Under the pieces are notes generated by a model. That model was not told the DNA's origin. It was given only the letters and a program-made list of their open reading frames with translations, and made no database searches. The translations under genes and the position numbers were made by a program. DNA of 45,778 bases from Crocosphaera sp. (lineage in GTDB: Bacteria > Cyanobacteriota > Cyanobacteriia > Cyanobacteriales > Microcystaceae). Location: assembly GCA_030065735.1 (NCBI GenBank), contig JASJDD010000014.1:1-45778 (forward strand), given 5' to 3'. Positions 7,653 to 15,580 of the stretch are shown here, in pieces. The number at the start of each line of letters is the position of its first letter. The first letter of the stretch is position 1.

Positions 7653-8675
7653 TTAACTCATCGCTTCTTTAATGGCTATTTCTAATAACTCATTTAAAGT
7701 AATACCCTTTGCTTGTGCCATCATCGGAATAACACTTTTAGGGGAAAAAGAACAGTATAAACCCGCTTCTAAAAACCAGGGTTGTCCTTGAGGATCAATG
7801 CGAAAATCAAACAAACTATAATGACGACAACCTAACGCTTGATGACATTGTTTCGCGATGTCTTGAACTCGTCTGGTTGCTGGATCTTTAACATCAACGA
7901 TCCAAGCTTTTTTATTGTTCTTAGCACTCCAAGTTAACTCACCCTCTTCTGTCTTTTTGTATTTATCAGCATAGTAACGAATGGGATGATCTTGATTATT
8001 CACTAAATATTCTTCTAGGGGCAAACTGATTAACTCTCCTTCCTTAACAATGGTGCCACATCTGACTTCTCTTCCTAGTTCGATATATTCCTCTACCAAC
8101 ACCTCATCAGCATATTGAAAGGCTTTTTCTAACCCTTCGTTATATTCAGCCATATTTTTAACTAAACTCACACCAAAAGAATTATCAGCATTGGCTGGTT
8201 TAATGACAACCGGTGGGCGCAAGTTTGGAGTATCCCCTCGACGTAAGAGTTCCCCATAAGGGACTTTCACTCCTGTAGCAGCGACGATCGCCTTCGCTTT
8301 CGCCTTATAAGCTCCTATGGCCATTAATTCAGCTTTATTTCCCACATAAGGAATGTTGAGAAGGTCAAATAAACTGCGATACTGAGTCATTCCAGGAAGA
8401 CAAAACATTTGGGGTAATACTAAGTCAATATTTTGTTCTGTGATCCACTGTATAGCTTGAGATAACGATAGGGGGGTAGCTGCATTAATATCGTCTCTGC
8501 TTAACGATGCCGGAAAACGCCACAAGCGATCGGGAGTCACATAAGCAATCGAGAAACGATAACGAGAAGGGTTAGCGGTTGCTGCAATACAATCTTTAGC
8601 CCAAAGACAAGATAGATCGGTGTAAAACTGATTTTCAGTGGAACCAATGAGATGAAGAATATGAAGAATAGACAT
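7653..8675 (-). CDS. mysD: MysD, D-Ala-D-Ala ligase-like MAA ligase
   Basis: The 340-residue ATP-grasp protein resembles D-Ala-D-Ala ligase. It has an N-terminal half with PQMFCLPGMTQYRSLFDLL and IPYVGNKAELMAIGAYKAK, the ATP-binding PPVVIKPANADNSFGVSLV, VLVEEYIELGREVRCG, and the C-terminal metal region LFDFRIDPQGQPWFLEAGL. MysD ligases join an amino acid to mycosporine-glycine to give disubstituted MAAs such as shinorine or porphyra-334. It closes the mys cluster, so that role is well supported; which amino acid it uses cannot be read here. I start at ATG 8675, which has AGGAG eight bases upstream. A longer open frame to 8777 runs through heptamer repeats and is not coding. Confidence 0.9.
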   Translation of the reverse strand: MSILHILHLIGSTENQFYTDLSCLWAKDCIAATANPSRYRFSIAYVTPDRLWRFPASLSRDDINAATPLSLSQAIQWITEQNIDLVLPQMFCLPGMTQYRSLFDLLNIPYVGNKAELMAIGAYKAKAKAIVAATGVKVPYGELLRRGDTPNLRPPVVIKPANADNSFGVSLVKNMAEYNEGLEKAFQYADEVLVEEYIELGREVRCGTIVKEGELISLPLEEYLVNNQDHPIRYYADKYKKTEEGELTWSAKNNKKAWIVDVKDPATRRVQDIAKQCHQALGCRHYSLFDFRIDPQGQPWFLEAGLYCSFSPKSVIPMMAQAKGITLNELLEIAIKEAMS

Positions 8676-8742
8676 GGTTAAATCTCCTGATAAATAATAT
8701 AGGGCAAAAGGTGGGAAGTGTCGGAAGATGGAGGGATAGATT

Positions 8743-8777
8743 AACTCCGAACTCCGAACTCCTAACACCGAACTCAA
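8743..8777. repeat. Heptanucleotide tandem repeat (AACTCCG)n
   Basis: Five 7-base units (aactccg, aactccg, aactcct, aacaccg, aactcaa) sit between the symporter stop and the mysD start. They belong to the short tandemly repeated repetitive sequences typical of cyanobacterial intergenic DNA. They create a false N-terminal extension of mysD. Confidence 0.75.
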
Positions 8778-8782
8778 GTTAG

Positions 8783-10195
8783 TTATGTTTTGAAAGAGGA
8801 TAGGCTACGATAAACCCCATATACAGCCATACCTGCAACCATACCGGGTAACACTTCATAAATGACACCGGATAAGTTAAGAATTAAATTCCAGATCAAA
8901 GCGGTTGCTATACCTACGATCATCATGGCGATCGCTGTTATGGTATTGATGGGTTGTTGCCACACTTTCACCAGTAATAACGGACCCAACCCAGAGGCTA
9001 AGACAGACCAAGAAAAGGTCACTAAGGCGAAGACATTGTTATCTTCAACCAGGGCAATAATTAAAATAAAAGCAGTTACGCTTAAAGTCCCTATTTTTGC
9101 AAAATTGTACGACTTAGACATCTGGGGAAAGATATCTTGTGTTAAGGCTGCTGAACAAGATAATATTTGGGAGTCTGCGGTAGACATGGTTGCAGAAAAA
9201 AGTCCGGCTAAGATCAACCCCACCAAGACAACCGGTAGCAATTCTAGGGAGAGATAAGGTAAGGCTAACTCTGGATCACCGGATGTCAACAACTCTGGGA
9301 GTAATACCCTTGCGGTTAAGCCAATACCCAACGCAGAGAAGGAGTTGATTAACCCTAAACTGGTTTTCAAATTCCTGGCGAAACCGAGATGTGTAGCTGA
9401 GTCGATGGCCATGGCCCGCACCATAATATGAGGTTGTCCCACAACGCCAAACCCGGCAACCATCCAACCGATCAAGAAAGGAATAAAGCCTAAAGGTAGA
9501 GATTGAGGGCTAAAATTAATTAGATTTGGGTCAATATCGTTTAAAGATTGCCATAAGCTAGAAAAACCACCACATTTTATCACTGCTACGATTAATAACA
9601 GTAACAACGAACCTAACATTAATATTCCCTGTAGGGCATCAGTCCAGATTGAAGCACGAATGCCCCCAGAAAAGCAGTAGATAACCACAATAATAGCACC
9701 GATGATGATCCCTAGGTTATAATTCCAGCCAAACACGGTATTGAGGGCTTTACTTCCAGCTACCAGTTGGGCTGCGGCGTAGGAACCGAGAAAAGCCAGG
9801 GTTATCAGGGCAGAAATTAGCGAAATAAGGCGATATCCTTTGATATTTTGGGCAAGAAAAGCAGAAACGGTGTCTGAGTTGGTCGCTTCAGAAAGCTGTC
9901 TTAACGGTTGAAAAACAAACCACCAAGCGAGATAATCGCCGATCGCCCAACCTATGGTTAGCCAGATAGTGGAAATACCCATTTTATAGGCAAAACCTAC
10001 TTGTCCGATGAATAATAAGCCACTTTGCCCCGTTGCCATAGCTGAGAGGGCAGTTAACCAGGGATTAACGTTACGACTGGCTAATAAATAGTCAGTGGTG
10101 GTGGCTTTTTTCTGAGTCGCTGAATAGGTTCCCACCCCTGTAAATAACAGCAGGAAAAAAACAAATGTAATGATAATTCCAAGTTGATCAACCAT
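8783..10195 (-). CDS. Sodium:solute symporter (SSS/PutP-like) inside the MAA cluster
   Basis: The 470-residue protein has about 12-13 membrane helices. The SSS signatures are present: DYLLASRNVNPWLTALSAMATGQSG near the start, GGIRASIWTDALQGILML in the middle and AGLFSATMSTADSQILSCSAAL (given as AGLFSATMSTADSQIL) after it. These are closest to proline-type Na+ symporters such as PutP. It lies between mysC and mysD on the same strand, with 95 bases before it and about 107 bases to the mysD start. By position it should move an MAA, its precursor, or an amino acid used by MysC or MysD such as glycine or serine. This is inference; the substrate cannot be deduced. A palindromic repeat in the gap before it may lower read-through from mysC. 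Confidence 0.85.
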   Translation of the reverse strand: MVDQLGIIITFVFFLLLFTGVGTYSATQKKATTTDYLLASRNVNPWLTALSAMATGQSGLLFIGQVGFAYKMGISTIWLTIGWAIGDYLAWWFVFQPLRQLSEATNSDTVSAFLAQNIKGYRLISLISALITLAFLGSYAAAQLVAGSKALNTVFGWNYNLGIIIGAIIVVIYCFSGGIRASIWTDALQGILMLGSLLLLLIVAVIKCGGFSSLWQSLNDIDPNLINFSPQSLPLGFIPFLIGWMVAGFGVVGQPHIMVRAMAIDSATHLGFARNLKTSLGLINSFSALGIGLTARVLLPELLTSGDPELALPYLSLELLPVVLVGLILAGLFSATMSTADSQILSCSAALTQDIFPQMSKSYNFAKIGTLSVTAFILIIALVEDNNVFALVTFSWSVLASGLGPLLLVKVWQQPINTITAIAMMIVGIATALIWNLILNLSGVIYEVLPGMVAGMAVYGVYRSLSSFKT

Positions 10196-10244
10196 TATTT
10201 TTTAGGGTTAGGATGACATCTACTGTAGGGACTTAATATTCTTT

Positions 10245-10273
10245 GTAGGGGCTTAATATTATTAAGCCCCTAC
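10245..10273. repeat. Perfect 13-base-arm palindrome between mysC and the symporter
   Basis: GTAGGGGCTTAAT and ATTAAGCCCCTAC flank an ATT loop. A partial copy (GTAGGGACTTAATATT) lies just upstream at 10225-10240. The motif resembles dispersed cyanobacterial repeats of the GTAGGGGC type. On the minus strand it falls 18 bases past the mysC stop and could act as an RNA stabiliser or attenuator; no T run follows. Confidence 0.7.
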
Positions 10274-10290
10274 GGACTTTTGTTTTTCCT

Positions 10291-11616
10291 TTAGTCACCA
10301 CCAATTTCTACCAGTTTACCAATATTAAAGTCAATTTTTACCCAATCTTTTAGTTTGCCTAAATTTTGCAGTAATAATAGGCTAATTTGCCAATGAGGAT
10401 TCATTAAAAAGGGTAGGGGATCATTGAGTTGAAAAATAGCATCGGTTCCTGTGGTAATTTTCTTGATCCAAGCTTGAAAATCTGAGAGAGAACGAATGCC
10501 TGTTAACCGCCAAACTTCGTGATATAGCCAATAAGTGGGCTTACTATTGGTTAATGGAGTAATGGGCTGTTCATCATTTTCACCATCCTTTAGATAGGCA
10601 TCAGCCACACCTGGATGATTATAAAACATGGTGATAGCTGAATGGGTACGAGGGTTACATTCGATGGGATAAACAGTACCGTCTTCTGACTGAATAAAAT
10701 CAAAAGAAATTTGTCCAGAGAGGTTTAATTCTTTAACAAATTTTTCTATCCATTTGTCAATTTCTGGTTTTTCGATATGTTGATAATTTACCTGAAAGGG
10801 AGAAGACTCTGAACAACAATGTAGTCTAATTTTTCCTTTTCTCACTGTACTATGGGTACAATATTCTTTTCCTGTTATAAATTCTTGCATCGCCCAAGGG
10901 TTATCTTTACTAATGGGCAAATTTTTAACATAGTCTTCCATCCCTTCAAAGGGAAGTTTTGTCATATCTAAGCGAGAAACAGAGTCATACTTAATACTTT
11001 TTAAAAGATACTTTCTTCCTGGATTATTTTTGAAGTCAAAATCAAGTATTTCTTGCGGATCAGTGATTAAATAAGCTTGGGGTGCAGATAACCCTAAACT
11101 ACTGGCTTGTTGGCACAATTCAAACTTATCATCTAACATCTTGGTAATGTCAGGTTCAAAGTGCATAATTTCACAATAAGGGGCTAATAAAGTACCCGCA
11201 ACGGAATCATAATAACTAGCAACTGGACTAGACACAGGAATAAAAATATCGATGTTTTCTTTTTGGACAATATTTAATAGTCCCTGATAGTATCCTGCTT
11301 GATCTTTTTCGGGTGCAGGAACGGTATAAAACCCCTTAACGGCCCTAGAAAAACGGTGTCCAGACAACCAATATTTATCAGTTTCTACTAAAATAACCTC
11401 ATGTCCAGCATTATAAAAAGAACGGGCAAGTTGCAGAGATTTTGTCATTTTGCCCCCTGTCAATAATATTTTTTTCGGATTTTTTACAACCTTTTTTCTG
11501 GAAAAAGGTATCATTAAAAAACTTATAATTAGGGATACACAAACAACAGAAAAGTTAATCGGGAAAACAATCAAAAGTAGTCCCAATGTAGCGATAGTCT
11601 TTAATAAGGCAATCAT
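10291..11616 (-). CDS. mysC: MysC, ATP-grasp ligase forming mycosporine-glycine
   Basis: The 441-residue protein begins with a strongly hydrophobic stretch (about residues 3-37), so it is probably membrane-associated. The fold that follows has KILLTGGKMTKSLQLARSF (nucleotide-binding-like start), a linker with FIPVSSPVASYYDS and the ATP-grasp core. The core shows MLDDKFELCQQASSLGL, YLLKSIKYDSVSRLDM and QEFITGKEYCTHS, then the metal-site ISFDFIQSEDGTVYPIECN (two pieces: ISFDFIQSEDG and YPIECNPRTHSAI). In the MAA pathway this family attaches glycine to 4-deoxygadusol. The location between mysB and the symporter and the usual size support the name. The ribosome site before ATG 11616 is weak. Confidence 0.9.
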   Translation of the reverse strand: MIALLKTIATLGLLLIVFPINFSVVCVSLIISFLMIPFSRKKVVKNPKKILLTGGKMTKSLQLARSFYNAGHEVILVETDKYWLSGHRFSRAVKGFYTVPAPEKDQAGYYQGLLNIVQKENIDIFIPVSSPVASYYDSVAGTLLAPYCEIMHFEPDITKMLDDKFELCQQASSLGLSAPQAYLITDPQEILDFDFKNNPGRKYLLKSIKYDSVSRLDMTKLPFEGMEDYVKNLPISKDNPWAMQEFITGKEYCTHSTVRKGKIRLHCCSESSPFQVNYQHIEKPEIDKWIEKFVKELNLSGQISFDFIQSEDGTVYPIECNPRTHSAITMFYNHPGVADAYLKDGENDEQPITPLTNSKPTYWLYHEVWRLTGIRSLSDFQAWIKKITTGTDAIFQLNDPLPFLMNPHWQISLLLLQNLGKLKDWVKIDFNIGKLVEIGGD

Positions 11617-11676
11617 TACTTATGAAAGAAAAGAGTGTGAGGAGTGTTGTCGAGCTATTTCATGAGTCAATTGTTA

Positions 11677-11700
11677 AACCCCGTCGTTAACAACGGGGTT
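11677..11700. promoter_or_regulatory. Hairpin between mysB and mysC
   Basis: AACCCCGT and ACGGGGTT form an 8-base stem, with a C/A mismatch and an inner GTTAAC. On the minus strand it lies eight bases past the mysB stop and is followed by only three T. It could be a partial terminator or RNA end that sets MysB:MysC ratios. Confidence 0.5.
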
Positions 11701-11708
11701 TCATCCAA

Positions 11709-12542
11709 CTATTTACGTCGAATCAGGGTTAAACCATCTCTTAACGGTAATAATACCTGTTCCACACGGTCATCATCCGCCACGAAACGGTTAAAACGAG
11801 CGATCGCTTCCCCGTTAGGTGTGCGTTGTTGCGCTGGTAAATAGGGTTGTCCCTGCAACAAGGTGTTATCCACGCAGATAATGCCCCCAGGAGCTAATAA
11901 ATTGCTCTCTAACAGCAGTTTGAAGTAGTCGATGTACTCCGTCTTATCGGCATCAATAAACACCAAATCAAAGCATTCTTGAGCTTCTGCTAAACTTTTC
12001 ATGGTTTCCAAAGCAGGGGCAACTTTAATCTCTATTTTGTTGCCATGAGGGGACTGATCAAAACAAGCGCGGGCAAAGTCAGCCACGTATTGATCTACCT
12101 CGCAAGCGATCAAGCAACCATCTTCGGGTAACGCTTCAGCCATAGCTAAAGCAGAATAGCCACTAAACATTCCCACTTCCAGGATACGTTTTGCCCCCAT
12201 CATGGAAACAAACAGTTTTAAGGTTTGTCCTTCAATATGACCGGACAGCATTTCCTGTTCCAACTGACGTACGGTTTCTCCGTCAGAAAACCGTTTACTC
12301 CAGTCCTCTTGGGCCGTTTTTTGGGCTAAGTTGGCTAAAGCTGCTGATTCTTCTGTGGTACATTCATCTAGATAAGGATCTATCCCTGATGCTAAGGCTT
12401 CTACCTCTTTTAAGGCGTTTAACAGAGGAGCCGAAACTGCCTCATTTTCGGCTAATTTACAGACGTTTTCTAATTTTTCCACTAGAATACCTAAAGGTGT
12501 CACGGGTCTAGCGGACGGTGGAGTGGTTAATAATTGACTCAT
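11709..12542 (-). CDS. mysB: MysB, O-methyltransferase of the MAA pathway
   Basis: This 277-residue class I SAM-dependent O-methyltransferase is of the caffeoyl-CoA OMT-like family. Motif I is ILEVGMFSGYSALAMAEAL, the acidic residue after it is in LIACEVDQ, and the metal-site strand is FDLVFIDADKTEYIDYF. LLAPGGIICVDNTLLQG and the C-terminal LPLRDGLTLIRRK complete the fold. In cyanobacterial MAA clusters this enzyme methylates the cyclase product to give 4-deoxygadusol. Its ribosome site AGGAG overlaps the mysA stop region, with only 12 bases between genes, so the two are likely translationally coupled. Confidence 0.92.
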   Translation of the reverse strand: MSQLLTTPPSARPVTPLGILVEKLENVCKLAENEAVSAPLLNALKEVEALASGIDPYLDECTTEESAALANLAQKTAQEDWSKRFSDGETVRQLEQEMLSGHIEGQTLKLFVSMMGAKRILEVGMFSGYSALAMAEALPEDGCLIACEVDQYVADFARACFDQSPHGNKIEIKVAPALETMKSLAEAQECFDLVFIDADKTEYIDYFKLLLESNLLAPGGIICVDNTLLQGQPYLPAQQRTPNGEAIARFNRFVADDDRVEQVLLPLRDGLTLIRRK

Positions 12543-12554
12543 CTTTAATTGCTC

Positions 12555-13877
12555 CTATGCTAAACCGAGATCCCTGAGATACATTTCCTTGCCTTCTCCT
12601 CCACTTGGCAAGGAAGCACACAACGTTTTATGGTGTTCCACCGCTTGTTCTAGCAACCCGGAGGAAACATCCTGAGCATAGTCGCATTCCCCAATAGCAG
12701 TGGGTAACGGGGCCCAAAGTCCACCTTCTCCCCGTTTACGGCGCATATTTTTCTGGCCTTCAAGCATGATGTCCATATCTTCTAAGATGGGATGATAGAC
12801 AGATAAGCCAATGGAAGTGCAAAGGCCAATAATGCGATCGCGATCTTCTGTTGATAACCAACCCATTTCCGTTGCTAAACTTGCCCCAAAAGCCATGCCA
12901 ATCGATACCGCGTGTCCGTGCATTAATTTGGCAGCAGGTTCAAAGCGAGGACTCCAGGTGTGTCCGTAAGCATGGGGACGATCTTGATAGGTTTCAAACA
13001 TATTTGTCCCTTCGTGCTTCATATAGGAGAATAATGCCCGATAAATCACCTCATCAGCAATCTCAGAAAGTTCCCCATCGTCTTCTAAGGTGGCAAAATG
13101 GGTCTCTAATAAACGAGATCCATAGGTTTCCATTAATTCAAACAAAACGGGATCATCGGTAACCGCCATTTTAATAATTTCAGCCATCCCGTTACGCACA
13201 TGACCGGTTTCTAAGGTGCGGAAAAAACTACGATCCACTAAGGTTAGAACAGGAGGATGGTACACTCCCATACTATTCTTAAATTGACTACCGTTGGTAC
13301 AAGTGCGAGGAGAAGGGCCCGCATCGATCGCAGCTACTATAGTGGTTCCGATCATGATATAAGGGGTGCGTCGGTGTTGCAGCGCACAAGCTAACCCGGC
13401 TACATCACTTAAGACACCACCTCCGATGACTAATACCGGTTCGTTACGGGAAACATCGCAACCATCTTTTCCTAAAAAAGCTAGTAATTTATGGACGGTT
13501 TGAGGGGTTTTATCGGACTCCCAAGCGCGACAGGGCAATAATTCTAAAGGAATTTCATGATACTCGAAATAATGGCGAATTTCTTTACCATATAACTCAT
13601 CAACAGTGAGATCGACAATGGCTACACAGCGGCCACGATTACTGTAAATCTCAGCTAAGGTTGGGTTTTCTGGGTTTAGGATTTCGTTAACTAATTTAAC
13701 AGTGGCTTTTAAGTTATAACTGGCAGATACTTCAAAGGAACGGTTATCTCCACTAGCAACAATCTCACCATGCCCAGTATACCACTCAGAAGTACGATAC
13801 TTTACAGGGTGATTGAACTGAATAATCTGATTAGACTTAGAAGCAGTCTTCTCAGTCAACGGTTTTGCTTGAACCAT
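12555..13877 (-). CDS. mysA: MysA, desmethyl-4-deoxygadusol synthase (sugar phosphate cyclase)
   Basis: The 440-residue protein belongs to the dehydroquinate synthase-like sugar phosphate cyclases. NAD binding is shown by PVLVIGGGVLSDVAGLAC and YIMIGTTIVAAIDAGPSPRT. The metal and active-site segments are NGMAEIIKMAVTDDP, HAYGHTWSPRFE and LMHGHAVSIGMAFG. The immediate mysB and mysC partners identify it as the MAA cyclase rather than 2-epi-5-epi-valiolone synthase, which shares the fold. It makes the cyclohexenone core from sedoheptulose 7-phosphate. It is the first gene of the operon; the ATG at 13877 has AAGGA nine bases upstream and a plausible promoter at 13897-13924. A TnpB element sits just upstream. 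Confidence 0.93.
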   Translation of the reverse strand: MVQAKPLTEKTASKSNQIIQFNHPVKYRTSEWYTGHGEIVASGDNRSFEVSASYNLKATVKLVNEILNPENPTLAEIYSNRGRCVAIVDLTVDELYGKEIRHYFEYHEIPLELLPCRAWESDKTPQTVHKLLAFLGKDGCDVSRNEPVLVIGGGVLSDVAGLACALQHRRTPYIMIGTTIVAAIDAGPSPRTCTNGSQFKNSMGVYHPPVLTLVDRSFFRTLETGHVRNGMAEIIKMAVTDDPVLFELMETYGSRLLETHFATLEDDGELSEIADEVIYRALFSYMKHEGTNMFETYQDRPHAYGHTWSPRFEPAAKLMHGHAVSIGMAFGASLATEMGWLSTEDRDRIIGLCTSIGLSVYHPILEDMDIMLEGQKNMRRKRGEGGLWAPLPTAIGECDYAQDVSSGLLEQAVEHHKTLCASLPSGGEGKEMYLRDLGLA

Positions 13878-13896
13878 AGTTATCCTTGCGTATGCG

Positions 13897-13924
13897 CTTA
13901 TAATTTATGTGAAATGTATGGAAA
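13897..13924 (-). promoter_or_regulatory. Candidate mysA promoter
   Basis: Read on the minus strand, TTTCCA (13924-13919; four of six -35 positions) is separated by 16 bases from TATAAG (13902-13897; five of six -10 positions). Transcription would start about 10-15 bases before the ribosome site. A 6-base inverted repeat, TTCCTG-TAGG-CAGGAA at 13932-13947, lies just upstream and could be an operator, for example for light or UV control. Confidence 0.4.
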
Positions 13925-14116
13925 GTTGCGTTTCCTGTAGGCAGGAATTACCAACTTGATTTGAGGGTTGTCACATAAGCAGTGTAACAAGATGTTAAAA
14001 AAAAGTAAACTTTTTTAAGAAAAGGGATTTTTGTCTCATAAACAATACACATGAATTTGAGTATAAATACTTATTTCCTGCCTTTGGCTAGGTTTTGGGC
14101 AAAATTTATCTTAAAT

Positions 14117-14162
14117 GTCGGATTGAAGACCCTCGGTTTTACCGAAGGGATGAAAATCCGAC
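14117..14162. repeat. Two-level stem-loop A (IS-end-like)
   Basis: Outer arms GTCGGATT (14117-14124) and AATCCGAC (14155-14162) enclose an inner stem CCCTCGGT-TTT-ACCGAAGGG with one bulge. The joint after the inner stem reads GATGA. A structure of the same plan is at 45581-45627. It is likely an end of an IS200/IS605-type element or a structured RNA. Confidence 0.5.
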
Positions 14163-14174
14163 CAATATATAAAC

Positions 14175-14234
14175 CTATTTTAGCTAGGTTAAATAAAGTT
14201 TACACACACAAAAACTAGGTGTAAGCTAAAATAG
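14175..14234 (+). promoter_or_regulatory. Stem-loop immediately upstream of tnpB
   Basis: CTATTTTAGC (14175-14184) pairs with GCTAAAATAG (14225-14234). Directly inside it TTACAC (14200-14205) pairs with GTGTAA (14219-14224), leaving a one-sided bulge of 15 bases. The structure ends four bases before the ATG at 14239, so it would hide any ribosome site in an mRNA or act as the left-end hairpin of the IS in single-stranded DNA. Confidence 0.55.
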
Positions 14235-14238
14235 AACC

Positions 14239-15480
14239 ATGCTAACCATGACCTACGAGTACAAACTAGAACTGACTCCTGAACAGATTGCCACCATCGA
14301 GCAAACCCTTGATGTGTGCCGTTCTGTCTGGAACTTTGCTTTACGTCAGCGTAAAGACTGGTGCGCCTCTCGTAAGTCCCCTGTGAATGCTTGTTCAATC
14401 AATTCTGAATATATCATTTCTGTTGATGAACCATTTCCGAACTACCACAAACAAGCCAAACAGTTAACTGAGGCCAAAAATCAATATCCTCAGTTAAAGA
14501 CAGTTCATTCTCAAGTTCTGCAACAGGTACTAAGAACCTTAGATAGAGCTTGGGATGACATGAAAGCGAGGGGTTTTGGCTTTCCTCGCTTTAAAAACAA
14601 GTATCGAATGCGCTCGGCGGTCTTTCCACAATTAGGGAAAGACCCCCTCAGAAATGATGCTATTAAGCTCCCTAAACTGGGATGGGTTAAGTGGAGACTA
14701 TCTCGACCGATACCAGAAGGCTTTGAAGTTAAGCAAGCTAGGGTGGTTAGAAAAGCATCTGGTTATTTTGTAGCTCTGTCACTACAGTTAGACGTTGATG
14801 TCCCTAGTCCCATGCCTCATGGTCATCCCCTGGGATTAGACTTAGGATTTGACAAGTTTGTGGCTACTTCGGACGGTGAAGAGATTAAACGACCCAGATT
14901 TCTGACAACTCTACAGCGTGAGATTAAATTACTACAACGTAGGTTAAAGAAAAAGCAGAAGGGGTCTAACAATCGACACAAACTGAATCAGAAGATAGCT
15001 AGGTTACATCAACGTATAACTGACACTCGCAAAGACTGGCATTTTAAATTGGCCCATCATCTTTGTGATGGTGTGGGCATGATTTTTGTAGAAGACATCA
15101 ACTTTGTCTCTTGGCAAAGGGGAATGCTTTCAAAACATAGTGCTGATGCTGGCTTTGGACAGTTTGTTAATATTTTGTCGTGGGTATGCTTTCGTCGGGA
15201 TGTGTATTTTGCCAAGGTAAATAAAGACGGCACATCCCAGACCTGTCCTAACTGTGGCGCACACACAGGAAAGAAAACTTTAGATTTTAGAGTTCACCAC
15301 TGTCATGAGTGTGGGTACATTACCACAAGAGATGTAGCAGCTAGTCAAGAAATAAGGAATCGAGGAATTGCTGCGCTAGGGCATAGCGTGGTTAAAAATG
15401 TCTGTGGACTCAGAGCGACGGGGAGTATCGGTCACGATGCTCTAGTTGGTGGGGGACGAAACAGAAAACTAGCATCGTGA
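14239..15480 (+). CDS. tnpB: TnpB, RNA-guided nuclease of a lone IS200/IS605-type element
   Basis: The 413-residue protein is complete. The RuvC-like residues are D201 in GLDLGFDKF, E285 in FVEDINF and D365 in TTRDVAASQ. The zinc ribbon has C336, C339, C355 and C358 (TCPNCG...CHECG). The N-terminal part (YEYKLELTPEQIATIEQTL, RSVWNFALRQRKDW) matches the usual wedge region. TnpB proteins cut DNA under guidance of an RNA made from the element's right end and help retain the element. No TnpA transposase is present, so it depends on another copy in trans. It lies 360 bases from the start of mysA. ATG 14248 is an alternative start. Confidence 0.92.
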   Translation: MLTMTYEYKLELTPEQIATIEQTLDVCRSVWNFALRQRKDWCASRKSPVNACSINSEYIISVDEPFPNYHKQAKQLTEAKNQYPQLKTVHSQVLQQVLRTLDRAWDDMKARGFGFPRFKNKYRMRSAVFPQLGKDPLRNDAIKLPKLGWVKWRLSRPIPEGFEVKQARVVRKASGYFVALSLQLDVDVPSPMPHGHPLGLDLGFDKFVATSDGEEIKRPRFLTTLQREIKLLQRRLKKKQKGSNNRHKLNQKIARLHQRITDTRKDWHFKLAHHLCDGVGMIFVEDINFVSWQRGMLSKHSADAGFGQFVNILSWVCFRRDVYFAKVNKDGTSQTCPNCGAHTGKKTLDFRVHHCHECGYITTRDVAASQEIRNRGIAALGHSVVKNVCGLRATGSIGHDALVGGGRNRKLAS

Positions 15481-15486
15481 GGTGTT

Positions 15487-15523
15487 AGAATCCCTCGACT
15501 CCGTCGACGGGAGTATGTCAACT
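15487..15523 (+). mobile_element. Right end of the TnpB element with terminal hairpin (guide RNA scaffold region)
   Basis: GAATCCC is followed by the stem TCGAC-TCC-GTCGA (15495-15507) inside CCC...GGG and then GAGTATGTCAA. This is the usual form of the right terminus of TnpB-only elements. In this family the omega/re-RNA covers the 3' part of tnpB and this end, and the guide begins in the flanking DNA from about 15524. The exact boundary needs comparison with an empty site. Confidence 0.55.
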
Positions 15524-15580
15524 TGTGGGACAAATCTAGAATTAATATTTTCTAGATTTTTGATTCTTGATTTCCCTAAT

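Larger units (their letters stand above)
13878..14238. other. Regulatory gap between mysA and the TnpB element
   Basis: From the mysA side this gap holds the candidate mysA promoter (13897-13924), a small palindrome (13932-13947), AT-rich DNA without a recognisable motif (13950-14110), a stem-loop (14117-14162), and the tnpB 5' stem-loop (14175-14234). The left boundary of the IS element is probably somewhere in 14100-14175. Confidence 0.5.

Noticed and set aside
7653-8777. A longer mysD starting at 8777
   Set aside because: The extra 34 residues come from heptamer repeats; AGGAG sits before ATG 8675, where the family's usual start is found.
8862-9257. 131-codon plus-strand ORF inside the symporter gene
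   Set aside because: It is antisense to conserved SSS helices and has no ribosome site or recognisable motif.
12851-13162. 103-codon plus-strand ORF opposite mysA
   Set aside because: It is antisense to the conserved cyclase active-site region and has no start signal.
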